This document shows, piece by piece, positions 44,586 to 55,759 of a stretch of DNA of 64,000 nucleotides (position 1 is its first letter; each line of letters opens with the position of its first letter). The notes under the pieces were generated by a model. It was not told the origin of the DNA. It worked only from the letters and a program-made list of their open reading frames with translations, and ran no database searches. The stretch comes from Nectonema munidae (Eukaryota; Nematomorpha; Nectonematoida; Nectonematidae): assembly GCA_030549495.1 (NCBI GenBank), contig JAUIRK010000953.1, forward strand, positions 1,082,001 to 1,146,000, given 5' to 3'. The translations under genes and the position numbers were made by a program.

Positions 44586-44819
44586 CGTATATACACTGAA
44601 CTTATAAATCACATGTGATACTTTGCATGCTTCATACGTCAGAATCATATTTTTTAATTATTTATACTCTACTTTCCATTTTTGATTTTAGCATTTTATC
44701 ATTAGTATAATAGGACTTTTTTTTGAACTTTTGCACTATTTTTTTCTTCACTTGTTGTTTGATAAGTAAGAATTTATAATTTTTTTTCCATTTTTTAGTC
44801 TAATTGTAAGTTTTTGTAC

Positions 44820-47190
44820 CATGTCTGGTATTAGAAATATAAAAAAAAAGGAAAAATGAGGGTTCATCAAAAGATGTTTGTGCCGAAGAGTCATCGAGTA
44901 GAGATAACATCTTTCAATTATTTCATGATCAAGATGCTTCAACTCAAAGTCATCAACTAGTGAAAGTGATTCCGACTCAATTTATGGAGAACTTTGCCCA
45001 TCAGAAGAGGATGATGTTTACCAAGAGTTAGAAAACGACTTCGATCAAAATACCAGAAGTATTGGCATGAGTCTCGAAAGTCAGCATAGACTTTTATTTT
45101 CTATTAATGATTGTTTAGATGAAAATAGATTTGATAGAATTCCTGTACAGACAGAACAAACTTTTAGATCTGTATTGAAAGCTAATTCTTTAGAAAAACA
45201 AGAAGGGATAAAAGGTAAGGAACTTTTATGGTCAAATGTTGAACCAATAAATGTTGGTATAGACAGGGAAGCGAAAATATAATCAGAGGAGGCGTTGGTC
45301 TGAAATCAAATGTTTTTGCGGAATCCCCTAAAGAATGCTTGAATTTGTTTTTAAGTGAGTCAATTTTAAATAAAATAATACATAAGACAAATATTTATAT
45401 CAAAGAAAACAATAAAGAAAAAGTTGATGATGTTAGGTATGCTCACATTCGTATCATAGACATTGAAGAACTGCATGCTTTTATTGATCTGACTTATTTG
45501 AGACCATTGATAAAACAAAATTACTTGAGAGTAAAATTTTTGTGGTCAGATTTGGGTTGTCCTATATTTGCTTCCACTATGAGTATGAAGAGATTTTATT
45601 TTTTGTATAAACATTGTGCTTTGATTTAGTTTCGACGAGAGAGGAAAGATTGAAGTTCGATAGATTTGCTGCATTTCGTAATATTTTTGAAATGTTTAAT
45701 GAAAATTGTTGTGAATGGGTTAATCCAACATCTTTTTTAACAATAGATGAATCTTTGTATCCATCTAGAACTGCTGTAAAATTTCAAGTATATAGCCCAC
45801 TTAAACCTGCAAAGTATGGACTGTTATACAGATCTCTTTGCAGTGTTGAATATGCTTTTACATACCAATCAAGCGTTTATGCTGGCAGACCAATTGAGGG
45901 CGAAGGCCCATATTATCTGAACACAACTGAAGAAACGGTTAAGGAGTTAATAAACAAAGTCAAGAGATCATGCAAAATAAAAGGTAGAAATATCACTTTA
46001 GAAAGATTTTATACATCTTTAAAATTAATTTAGTGGTTGAGAAGAAGAAGAAAAAGAAGAAGAAGAAGAAATTTATTCAAGTAAACACAAGAAAAAATAA
46101 GATAAATGAATGAAAAAAATATAAATTGCAATAACTTTACATTTCACTTGAGATGTAGAAGACATAAATGTTGATTTCAGCTGTGTCACTTTGGGTTATC
46201 AAAAGGCTAGAAGCCGCTGAGATGATTACCCTAATATTGACATCCATTATATGATTATATATTATCAGAAGATGTTAACAAGTTTTAATCAACAGGAAAA
46301 TATATGTATTATGTATTCAATAAACAAGGTAAATATAAATAAACCAATTATCAAATACTAATGGAAGCGCTGCATTTATAAACTTCTATATAAACTTTGA
46401 TAATTGTACTTGATATATATCGTTTGCTTTAAGGATTTTATATTCATGAAAGTATGCAGAATTATGAGTTCTATACCCTAAACTAAAAACAATTCTTATT
46501 ATCTTTTTTTGTAGTCTTTCAATATCACCTAAATCACATAATAATTAAAGAATAAATAACATGTTTAGGAACAATAATGTCTACAAGAATAGGTATTCCC
46601 AAAGAACTTATTTCATTGACCGATAGAGATCATTTTTCTTACAAATTTTTTTGGGAAAAAAACTATTTTAAGTCGTTAAGTTTACATAGTTATATAGTTA
46701 AAAGGAAAACTTGAAGTTGATATATTTGATCAGCGTATTTCTTATATTACTAGTAATAGAAAAATTAAAAAATGGACTATAAAGGCTTGAAGCTTTATAC
46801 TAGATACAGCAAGAGTTAATGCTGGGACTGTTTTTCGTTTGAAAAAATCAAAAGATCCTAGAAAAATTGATACGCTCTCTTTTGGTATAGAGCTTGTTAA
46901 GTCTTTAGTGTTTCCTTATATAAGATGAAAACCTAGTTGTGGTCTCAGTACCAAAATAAAATCAAAAATTTTAACTATTTGCGGTTTGTCAGATAATATA
47001 ACTTTTTCAAGCAGCGATTCATTTTTGGAAAAAACAGAGCCAGTTAAAAAATGTGATAAATGTTTAAAGTCTATTTCTTGAGACAACTATACAAGAAACT
47101 TAAAGACAAATTGAAAAAAAATAAAGCAGCAATGTCAGAAATGCGGAAAGGCATGCTGTAATGAACATTCATATTGTATCTGTACTATAT
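44820..47190 (+). pseudogene. piggyBac-type transposase relic, nearly full length, interrupted
   Basis: An acidic, serine-rich N-terminus (44880-45060) leads to 45339-45600 with DIEELHAFIDLTYLRPLIKQ then FLWSDLGCPIFASTMSMKRF. At 45614-46033: LVSTREERLKFDRF, SFLTIDESLYPSRTAVKF then SPLKPAKYGLLYRSLC and ERFYTSLK. The D of TIDE and the KPAK(Y)G block are catalytic-domain hallmarks. After an insertion (46035-46560) the frame resumes TCLGTIMSTRIGIPKELISL, FWEKNYF and LHSYIVKRKT. The C-terminal cysteine-rich tail follows at 47040-47190 (KCDKCLKS, then CQKCGKACC, CTICF). Several stops and frame changes exist. Confidence 0.85.
46035..46560 (-). mobile_element. 5'-truncated non-LTR retrotransposon tail inserted in the piggyBac gene
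   Basis: On the minus strand 46555-46400 encodes DLGDIERLQKKIIRIVFSLG then YRTHNSAYFHEYKILKANDI and QVQLSK. This is the region after the RT where LINEs have 'LqkraiRii..ydxhtxplFxexkILkxxDiyxxxla'. It ends with AATAAA and a (TTC)n tail at about 46038-46072. The piggyBac frame is continuous on both sides, which proves insertion. A target duplication was not clear. Confidence 0.75.
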
Positions 47191-47760
47191 GTTTTCAAAA
47201 TTTTAATTATATAACTATTATATTATTGTTTTATTACTACTAATAAATTTTTTAAACTTTTTTAAATTTTCTAACGTGTTTTTTATGTTAAAATAAGCAA
47301 TCGGTTTTTTACTTTATTGGCTTTATATCATTTCAACATAAAGTAGGATATCCAAGGTTCATTGATAGACATGTATGCTTCTAGTTTTTTTGAGATTTTG
47401 GATTAATGGTATTTAGTGTTTATAAAATGTGTTAATCTAGAAGATTGGCTTTTGTTTTGCTCAAAATTTAAGATCAGTTCTTGGACAATTGGTCTCTAGT
47501 TAATTAATCTACAAAAAAATTCATTTTTTGACAATTCATTGAAAAATTGTCTACAAAAAAAGAAAATTTTTAATTTTTAATTTCATATTGATTAAAATTT
47601 TATACTAGATTTTGTTGCACGATATTTTTTTGTATCCCCTCTGTATAATAGTAATCAAGCCAAAACCGCCCCTGTATGTTTCATGACCATCCATTTAAGT
47701 TAATTATTATACTATATTTGAGTTTACACATCACACTATATAGTTTTACATATTTTATTT

Positions 47761-47820
47761 GTTCTAGGGGTGAAGCTCTAAATTTGTAAACAGAAGATCG
47801 TGGGTTTAAATCTTATTTCT
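47761..47820 (+). mobile_element. tRNA-like sequence, degenerate SINE head
   Basis: GTTCTAGGGGTGAAGCTCTA resembles an A-box region, TTGTAAACAGAAGATCG an anticodon arm, and GTGGGTTTAAATC a weakened B box (GGTTCAAATC). Acceptor-stem pairing is lacking. It is probably a SINE remnant. Confidence 0.38.
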
Positions 47821-48245
47821 ATTAAAACTCTATACTTTTCAAATTTGATAAAACGTCATTTATAAACCATAACTCAGAATCTTTGGCGTTCTCAGCATAC
47901 TTTTTTAATATTTTTTTGCAGGGATGGAATCCGCTATTCAAAAATGATTCAATTTGTTAAAAAATAAATTACAGCTAAATTCAGCGCCTTCTAAAAATAT
48001 ATAAAATATAAACAATCAAAAAACAAAAAAAAAGTTCAATTAAAATTTTTTGATTCCTTTCTAATATCAGTTACATACATTATCTCAAGTTTATTATTCC
48101 AACTTTTTTTCAAAGGGGTTTACAGATTTATTATACAAAAAAATACTTATTGTCTTTCCATAAGTCGAAGTATTACTTTTTAAAAACATAATTATTGATT
48201 AAGTCGTATTTTATCTTAAAAATATTTAGTTTTTGATTTTTTAAA

Positions 48246-48475
48246 AATGATTTTTAATGACAAATTGATTGGATTTCATAAAAAATTAAGGTCATCAATC
48301 AATTCAGCGTGCTTAAAAATCGTAGTTTTGACTTATTTTATTTTAAAAATAATTAACTTTTGATTTTCGACAAACTTGTCAAAAATGATTGATTAATGAC
48401 AAATTGACTGAGTTTCATAAAAAATTAAGATCATCAATCAATTCAGCGCAATTAAAAATGGTAGTTTTAACTTTT
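48246..48475 (+). repeat. Tandem duplication, period about 136 bp
   Basis: TTTCATAAAAAATTAAG.TCATCAATCAATTCAGCG with flanking AATGACAAATTGA occurs at about 48257-48325 and 48393-48460, each followed by TTAAAAATNGTAGTTTT. Roughly 90 percent alike. Confidence 0.7.
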
Positions 48476-48555
48476 TTGCTAACAAAAGAGATTCTGAAAT
48501 TTTTTTGAAAAAGGGGGGGGGGGCGGAATCTGCCCCCATCCCTTGCGAAAACCTT

Positions 48556-49467
48556 GTATTAAATAGGCCTGCTTTATGGTTAGAGAATCCATTAGAAAAG
48601 CTAAAAGATCAAATCATGAAAACCTCACCAAATCAATAATGAAAACTTTCCATCCAGATGTGGCTCTCACAGATCATTGGGATAGTAAGTTGTTACCATC
48701 ATTGACTTTAGATGAAAAAGTAGACCGCGTTGCTGTTATTTTTTCGGGTCTGGGAATAACAAAACTTCTTGCTGTTCCTTTGATTAGAAAGAGTACTTGT
48801 TTATCTCATTAAGCTACAGCTGTTTTAGAAACCTTGTCCAAATGGAATTTACTAAATCAGGTAACAAGCATGTCATTCGACACTACAAGCAGCAACACCG
48901 GTAAAAACTCAGGAGCTTACATCATATTGCAAAAGAAAATCAACAGAAAATTGCTACCACTAGCTTGTAGGCATCATATACATGAACTTATCGTTAAGCA
49001 CGTTTTCGACGCCTTGCTAGAAGAATACTCTATTGTAGTCCAAACATTAAACTTTTTCAGAGTTTCGTAAATCTTGGAAAAACATTAATAAGTCATGCCA
49101 AGAGTGTTTAACGCCTGATGAAAAATGGAAAGTTTCCTATTTGGATGAGTATACAAATCTTATTGAATTTATTCAAAAACTATTATGTGACTTTCAACAA
49201 AAAAATGATTATAGAGAACTCCTCAATCTCAGTGTAGTGTTTCTTGGAGTGCAACAAGAAAAAAATATCACAATTTGTGCTCCTGGTGCTTATCACAAGG
49301 CCAGGTGGATGGCAAAATTCTTGAAAATATATTTGTTCAAATCCCAAGTAAACATCAATCCCAAGCAAAAACAAGCTCTAAAGAACTTTAATGTCTTTAT
49401 CGTCAAATTTTACATAAAATCATGGTTTATGAGCATTAATGCTCACTTAGCATATGAGTGGGGTTGA
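48556..49467 (+). pseudogene. Repeat-encoded protein of unknown family, 3' part
   Basis: This continues the gene begun at 42518. Reading: ESIRKAKRSNHENLTKSIMK, LTDHWDSKLLPSLTLDEKVD then RVAVIFSG. After an in-frame stop at 48810 it runs LETLSKWNLLNQVTSMSFDT then TSSNTGKNSGAYIIL and LPLACRHHIHELIVKHVF. A frameshift near 49060 leads to SWKNINKSCQECLTPDEKW, NITICAPGAYHKARWMAKFL and KIYLFKSQVNI. The order 'HWDxKLLPxL', 'FDTTxSNTG', 'LACRHHIxEL' and 'PGAxHxARWMAK' is one I have seen repeatedly in predicted arthropod and cnidarian proteins. An RNase H-like nuclease fold with the Asp of FDTT catalytic is possible; this is inference. Confidence 0.6.
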
Positions 49468-49484
49468 CTTGTTTTACTCTGACA

Positions 49485-49700
49485 GTGAAACTCTGACGTG
49501 CACTTAATATTGCGGGTGCTCCATCCGAGCACACACTGTTCTTTGATAAAACCATCAACCAACCTGAAAAGATCTTCACCTGTTGTTGTTGTTGTCTATA
49601 GTGATTTACAAAAAAGAAGGTTTTCTTCTACTCTTCCCTTGTACCACGAATATATACCAAGACCTGAGCATCGTTACAGACGTCAGTTGAGTCAGCCAAC
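49485..49700 (-). pseudogene. ZBED5/SCAND3-like hAT transposase fragment
   Basis: On the minus strand LQLADSTDVCNDAQVLVYIR (the LDESTD block with E changed to A and a D) and then CSDGAPAILSARQSF, the 'CTDGAPAMxGxxxGF' block. A stop and frame change separate them. About 70 codons only. Confidence 0.6.
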
Positions 49701-49794
49701 TGCAAGCTGAATTTTTCGCTCTCCTAGATGCCAGTCACCACCTGTTCTAATGTCTCGCGAAATAAGTTATAAGTTAAGTTGTTTGTGACGTACG

Positions 49795-50250
49795 CACTAG
49801 GGTTTGGCAAAACTCGAAAATTTTCAACTCCAGTTTAACTCGTTTAAAATCACTCGGAACAAAAACTAAAAAGTAAAACAAAATGTTTATTATAGTAAGC
49901 AATTACACTAAATTTTTAAAACAATCTCTAACAAAACACAAAGCATCCGTAGTAGTAGAAAAGAGCCTTGAACGAATTTTTGTTGTGAATATTCTCGTGC
50001 TAGAAAACGCTCTTTCACTTTCAACAGAAGTTGGTTTGATAGAAAGAAGTACTTTGTACAAAAGCTCAAGTTTTGAGCTCCGATTTCCCGTTAGTTTAAA
50101 ATATTTAAATTCATTGGTGAAGTTTGATTTAGTTTGAAGATTAATTTTTGGCGAAGCTCTAAGCAATTTTATTTTAGCTTTATATATTTTTGTCAAAACG
50201 GACAAATTGGGTAAATTTTCAAAGAGATCAAGTTTTAACATCAAAATAAA
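49795..50250 (-). pseudogene. hAT transposase C-terminal fragment (dimerisation domain) with its terminal repeat
   Basis: The open frame 50244-49903 ends with LLSIKPTSVESERAFSSTRI, TTKIRSRLFSTTTDALCFVR and DCFKNLV. 'SVESERAFS' is the hAT dimerisation motif in a family common in arthropods. The non-coding end reaches GGTTTGGCAAAACTCGAAAA at 49801-49820, which resembles a hAT terminus. The 5' part of the gene is absent. A different family from those at 50743 and 53490. Confidence 0.72.
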
Positions 50251-50519
50251 AACACTTTTAGTTGCGAATTTTAAATCAGTCTTCCTAAGCCTCTGTTTTT
50301 TCTGTTACCCTATTGATATAAAGTTATAGAAGCTAATTTTGTCTTTAGCATTAGCATTATGATTACCCTTTTGTGTTTGTGCTGTGAACATTATATGATG
50401 CTTATATGATGGGATAGATACATCGTAGGACACTGTTGTATGATTAGTGATAATCAAGAGAGAAATTTCAACCCCCTCATGTCATATTTTAGATATATCC
50501 TCACTTAACAAAATAGACT

Positions 50520-50605
50520 TTTGTCAACTTTTGTTACCCCCCCCCCCCCCCCCCCCCCGTTTTAGTTGACGTCAATTGTGAACGACCCCTATAGTAGTAG
50601 TATAG
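50520..50605. repeat. 22-nt poly-C tract next to a MITE-like end
   Basis: C22 lies at 50537-50558. It is followed by GTTTTAGTTGACGTCAATTGTGAACGACCCCTA, whose complement begins GGGGTCGTTCACAATTGACG. That resembles the widespread 'GGGTCGTTCACAAATTACGT' inverted-repeat elements with G/C tracts. No left partner was identified. Confidence 0.5.
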
Positions 50606-50742
50606 CACAAACACATGTAAAGTAGAGTTGTGGAATTTAAAGATTAATTGATCGATTAACCGTTAATTTATTTTAACGATTAAAGTTTCTTTAACTATTA
50701 ATCAGATTAAATTTAATTTTTTAGACTATCTCAATAAATAAA

Positions 50743-52165
50743 ATGGCGACAAAAAAACAATTTAATAAATATAAACCTATTTCTGGCAAATTACATAATC
50801 ATTTTGGTTTCAAATTGTTGGATGATGGTAATATTAAAAATACTGCCAACGTTTATTGCATTCATTGTGACAAATCGTTTGCATATCATGGATCTAACAC
50901 GTCCCTTACTTATCACCTTCAAAACAAACACTCGCTACAATATTCGAAACTTCAACATGAAAAGTCACAAGAAGTGAAAAATTCAAAAGCAATTGCACTA
51001 ACGTCTGATTTTTGGACATCTTTAGGAAATGAAAGTTATTGTGGAATCATTGGCCATTGGATTAATGATAACTGGAGTTTAAAAAGCGCTGTTCTAAGAT
51101 GGGTTAATGTAGTTGAACGTCACTATTCTGCCAATGTTGCTGAGTTATATAAACACTTTGCAAAAGACTAGAATATAACAGAAAAGATCCATATTATAGT
51201 AACTGACAATGCACGAAATATGACGTCCGCTGTTATTCAAGCAGGTTTTTCACATATTCCTTGTTTAGCTCAAAGCCTACAGTTAAGCATATTGGATGGA
51301 TTTAAAGCTGCAGATACCGAAGTGTTGTTTGTAATGTGTCGAAAAATTGTGGGACATTTTAAGCATAGCCCGATCAATACAACTGAATTGCAAAATTGTA
51401 TTGACTCACCTTTGCGTAAGCTACAGCAAGATGGAACAGAGTTCTTTATATGCTGCAAAGTTTGCTGCAGGCTAAAGAGTCATTAAATCTTTACATGTCA
51501 ACCAAAGAAAAGTACTATGTCTGTTTGCGATTCTGATTGGAGAAAAATTTCAAAATACGTTAAAGTTTTAGACATATTCCGCCAGGCTATAGTTCTGTTA
51601 GGCGGTGAAAAATATGTGATATGTAGCTGTGTATTGCCATTTTTATCTTTTTTAACAAAGCATATGAGTGTGAATGATGATGATTCAGGTTATATAGCTA
51701 GATTCATAGAAGCCTCAATTAATGACTTTAACAAACGTGTAGCTTGAAGTGCTTATTAGATGATGCAAAAGAACAAACTTTGTCTCTTATTAAACAATAA
51801 TTAGCAAATAAAGATTGGCTAAAGAAAAACACACAAGATGATTCTAATATGCGAAACAAGTGAAAAGCATTTCAAGTTGATAAAGACTGACCCAGACTCA
51901 CAAGAAGATGCCGAAAATGTTTTTGATGAAGTGCAACTATATAAAATGGAGAAAAAAGTTGCGGAATCACTTGATCCACTACAATGGTGGAAACTTAATG
52001 AATATCGATATCCAAAATTGACATTATTTGCTAAAACTGTACTCTGCGTACCTGCTACTTCAGTTCCGTGTGAACGATGATTTAGCTCTGCTGATTACAT
52101 TGTTAACAAAACGCGTTCATCACTTGAACCAAACACTGTTAATATATATGTGTGTCTACGTATAT
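50743..52165 (+). pseudogene. ZBED1-type (hAT-Ac) transposase, nearly complete, several lesions
   Basis: An ATG start gives a BED zinc finger, VYCIHCDKSFAYHG...LTYHLQNKHS (C-X2-C, then H-X4-H), at residues 36-65. Next is IALTSDFWTSLGNESYCGII (first catalytic Asp) with HWINDNWSLKSAVLRW, and after a stop at 51169 KIHIIVTDNARNMTSAVIQA (second Asp). CLAQSLQLSILDGF follows. Between 51400 and 51780 frames change three times. The C-terminal block at 51838-52165 reads [20 protein letters not shown], then [12 protein letters not shown]-stop-FSSADYIVNK. The stop TGA replaces Trp/Ala codon position in the dimerisation motif. Clear relic of a young-looking copy. Confidence 0.85.
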
Positions 52166-52179
52166 GCGATAATAGGTGA

Positions 52180-52312
52180 CCGTAATACGCAATACGGGAG
52201 TGACCGGTATACTCAATAATTATGTGATATATAGAAATATAAAAGAATTCGCGACTATACTTTCTGACCGCTGACCGCTTTTCAAGAGTGACCGTAGGGA
52301 GGAGTTCTACTG
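52180..52312 (-). mobile_element. Possible pogo/Tc1-type MITE end
   Basis: The right end complement is CAGTAGAACTCCTCCCTACG preceded by TA, like pogo/Tigger termini (CAGTNGAACCTCC..). The word TGACCG recurs five times between 52178 and 52295. The left end was not found. Confidence 0.35.
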
Positions 52313-53460
52313 TATATTAGTTATATAGTAAAAATGTATAATTTTTTTAATATATATTGGCTTATAATTGTTTCTTTCATCTTGAGTATGAAAATTTTAT
52401 TTAAAAAAAAGAAAACGCGTTATAAAATCTTTTGAAGATTAGTATGATAGAAGGAAGCAACCTGAAAACGAATTGAAAAGAGAACGTGTGATCAAAAGAA
52501 ATAATTTTAAAAAATAATATGTATCTTGACTAAATGAAAGATCTCCCATGTTCCAACGAATTAGGAAGTTGTGTAATGATTTAATATTGGGTGCTTCAAA
52601 AAAGATTTTGACCGTGAAAATTAAATTCCTCTTGTGGAGATGAAAAATCTTTAAATTTATAACTTATCAGAAAATATTACAATTAGCATTTCACTAAAAA
52701 TCTAAAAATTTTGAATAGGTCAGAGTTATCAAAACTATCTTAGATGCCAATATGTGGAGATTTAGTCACTATCAAGATAATTTTCAATTTAAATTTAATT
52801 TGTCCATCATTTTCCTTTTGCGTGAAAGCAAGAGTCTTTTAGATGAAGCTGGAAAAACTTTGAAATTGAGCAATGAACATCACGAATGATAAACTTTATT
52901 GGGATCGGTTTACAAATATATTCAGGTTGAATATCTCTTCATATCACCTGATAAACAGCCTAAGATCATCAAGAAGATTCTTTAATTAGAATGCTTTGAG
53001 AGTTGTAAAAAAAATTTTAAAATAAATCCTTAGTTTTTTTGAACACAGATTGCACAAAATAAATTTCTAATGAAAAGAGCTACTAGAAAGGATTATAATA
53101 GAATGAATAGTAAAATGACATACTGTATAAAGTATAGAAGAAATGATGTAGAGTGTAGACTACGAGCCGAAAACGAATTTGTACCTAACGGACATTTTTG
53201 TACTAACGCCGTTGACGGACTGGGGACAATTTTGTTCAATTTTCAACATTACGTTTTTTCATCAGAAAATAGTGAAATGAAGTGTATGAATTACTTGAAA
53301 ATAAAAGGAGAAAACATTCTATAAAAGTCATTTATAACGGTGAAAATTTATCAATTTAACGCTATCTATATTTTGTTAAACTTGATCTGACAAAATAAGC
53401 GCTATAAGAAAGCTACATGACCACTTCTATAGTAAATTTTCAAGATATTGGACTCCACAC
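52313..53460. other. Non-coding stretch before the hAT relic
   Basis: One 84-codon frame at 53070-53324 is cysteine-containing and not obviously random, but I see no family and no splice context. The rest is AT-rich without features. Confidence 0.35.
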
Positions 53461-53469
53461 TCAGCGCTC

Positions 53470-54800
53470 ACGATAGATTTCCAACTATAGACGCATTCAA
53501 GATATGTCAGTCAAGATTGAGTCTCATATCAAATCAAGAATTCTGAAAAATGAGATGTTTGCACTTCAAGTTGATGAAAGTACAGATATTTCTGGTAAAG
53601 CACAATTTCTTGTGTTTGTTCGCTTTATAGATGATATGGCAATTGTGGAAGACTTTCTTTGTTGCAAGAATTCCCGGAAACAACAAATGGGCAAGATATA
53701 TTTGAAGTTTTGAATTCATACTTTAGTTATTGTGGATTTAAATGGGAAAACTGTGTTTGTATTTGTACCGATGGTGCTCCAGCAATGACAGGACGTGTAA
53801 AAGGATTTGTTCCAATAGCACAAAACAATAATTCAAACATCATTCATACTCATTGTTTCATTCATAGGGAAGCATTAGTTGCTAAAACTCTTTGACCTGA
53901 GATAAAATCCACATTAGATATAGTCGTGAAAATAGTTAACTACATCAAGATGAGACCACTTAAACGACGTTTGTTTTCAAAACTTTGTGAAAACATGGAA
54001 GCGAAACACACAAATCTGATTCAACACACAGAAATAAGATGGTTGTCGAGAGGGAAGGTTTTGTCGTGTTTTTATGAGTTGAGGGAGGAAATATTTGTCT
54101 TTTGTAATGAGGAAAATCTAGAAGAGTTTTCAGAATGTTTGAGTAGTCAACAGTGGTGCTCGAAGCTAGCTTACCTTGTAGATATTTTCCATGAGCTAAA
54201 TATCTTGAATAAAAGTATGCAAGGCAGGAACGAAAATATATTGTCTTCAACTGATAAAATAAAAACTTTTCAGAAAAAAATATCAATATGGAAAAAACGA
54301 ATTACTTTAGGTAACTTTGAAATGTTTCCTTTTACTTTTGAAAGAAGCTGTTCAGAAATTACCTCACTAATTTTGAATAATCTGAATACCCTCTCAGCTA
54401 ATCTTGAAAAGTATTATCCCTCAGTATATATTGATGAATTTGATTGGGTGAGAAATCCCTTTGTTGAAACAAAAACAGATGAAAATTCATTCACATTAAA
54501 AGAAGGGAAAGAGCTTGCGAGTATTTTCAGCGACAGGACATTAATATTGAAGCACTTTGAGCTCACTCTTAATCAATTTTGTCTGTTAGTAGAAAGAGAG
54601 TACCCTGCAATTGGCAAAAAAAAAGCCATTATTATTCTTCTGCAATTTTCGACTTCATATTTTCAGCTCTTACAACTATCAAAAACAAAAAGCGTGCACA
54701 ACTATTGTTAGTTGAAGACGAACTTCGTGTTTGTTTGTCAAAAACCAGACCAAACATCAAAGAACTATGTCGTAGTCATCAGGCTCAGATTTCTCATTGA
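53470..54800 (+). pseudogene. ZBED5/SCAND3-like hAT transposase, best preserved copy
   Basis: Blocks in order: RRIQDMSVKIESHIKSRI, EMFALQVDESTDISGKAQFL (catalytic), a frame change at about 53690, and then NCVCICTDGAPAMTGRVKGF. HTHCFIHREALVAKTL is followed by a stop at 53893 and VVKIVNYIKMRPLKRRLFSK; IQHTEIRWLSRGKVLSCFYE then opens a 261-codon frame with WCSKLAYLVDIFHELNILNK and LHxxx helices. A last frame change leads to TTIKNKKRAQLLLVEDELRV and CLSKTRPNIKELCRSHQAQI then SH-stop. The N-terminal BED finger is missing. The right terminal repeat of the element ends at 55038 (complement CAGTGTTTTTCTACC). Confidence 0.85.
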
Positions 54801-55038
54801 GTTTTTCATCTTTGATACTCCAATAAAAATTTTAATTTGAACTTTTTCTTTATTGCTAACAAAATGATTTAATTAATAATGTTGTACAATGCACTAATAT
54901 ATACACAATTATACTTGTTTTGTATATTATTTTATTATATATCTATTTTATTTTTTATCCAAACTTTAAAACTAGGTTCCGCGAGATTTTCATTTTGTTT
55001 TTATGGTTCCGCAACACGAAAAAGGTAGAAAAACACTG
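54801..55038 (+). mobile_element. 3' end of the hAT element with terminal repeat
   Basis: After the transposase stop there are about 240 bp of AT-rich DNA. The end is AAAGGTAGAAAAACACTG, whose complement CAGTGTTTTTCTACCTTTT is a typical hAT terminus. GTTCCGCAACACG precedes it and GTTCCGCGAG lies 40 bp further in, a subterminal duplication often seen in this family. The matching left end was not found. Confidence 0.6.
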
Positions 55039-55424
55039 TCTTAGACCATTTGAAAAAATCGGTTGGGGTGGATTCATTGACTTACTTCAAGAGGTAAACT
55101 CTAATGCTTTCTTAAATTTGTAAAATTATTTTATATGAGAAAACAAACTATACAAATTAAAAAAATACAAATTTGAAAAATCCAAGGGCTAATCTTTTGT
55201 GATTTTATATTTTATATCAAAATTTAAAATATTGCAATTGTTGATGGAACAATTTGTTTATTCAGATTACACAACTTGTCAAAGAAATTTTTTTTCTGAA
55301 AAAAACTTATTTGGAAAAAAATTAATAATATATTTAAAAGTAGTATAGTATATCTAAGATTTTTTTTCCAAGCATGTTAAAGATATAAATAACATTTAAA
55401 TAGCTTTGTATTATTTTGATAAAA

Positions 55425-55563
55425 TACGGGTCGGGTGCGGGTGCAAATTGATAAATGCGGGGCGGGTGCGGGTTCAAATTGAAAAAATGGGGGCGGGCGG
55501 GTGCAAATTGATATAATGCCGAGCGGGGCGGGTGCAAATTGAATAATTGCGGGGCGGGGCTGA
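55425..55563. repeat. GC-rich minisatellite, period 29-31 bp
   Basis: Units of the form (A/G)CGGGGCGGGTGCAAATTGAtaaat; CAAATTG occurs at 55444, 55475, 55504 and 55535. It is an island of G on the plus strand in otherwise AT-rich DNA. CGCCCAGGGCTCTAG just to the right could be the terminus of a small transposon that carries the array. Confidence 0.75.
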
Positions 55564-55759
55564 CAACTTTTTACAACTCGCCCAGGGCTCTAGTGCAGAC
55601 TACATATGGTTTCTAAAAGTATGCCATAAAAATGTGAATGATAACATCCTACATACAATGACATACAGAAAATTATGATCTATGTTTTGTATAGCACGTT
55701 TTTTAAAAGCACATGAGCATCATAACGACATAAAACGCGTCATTGAAAAAGTGAAATAT

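Larger units (their letters stand above)
43216..48545. mobile_element. 5.3-kb composite insertion with GC-rich inverted ends
   Basis: The left end CAAGGACGGGGGAGGGGG leads into GGAGCGGAATCCGCCCCC. The right end is GGGCGGAATCTGCCCCC leading into ATCCCTTG. The two are inverted copies, each with an inner hairpin GGCGGAATC/TGCCCCC-type. It splits an otherwise continuous gene (42518-43210 and 48556-49467). Flanking 8-mers do not match, so the duplication is lost or absent. Contents: MITE 44017-44585, a piggyBac relic, a retrotransposon tail, a tRNA-like SINE and a 136-bp-period duplication. Confidence 0.6.

Noticed and set aside
53070-53324. 84-codon open frame before the ZBED5-like relic
   Set aside because: No BED finger or other family motif and no splice context; could be chance.
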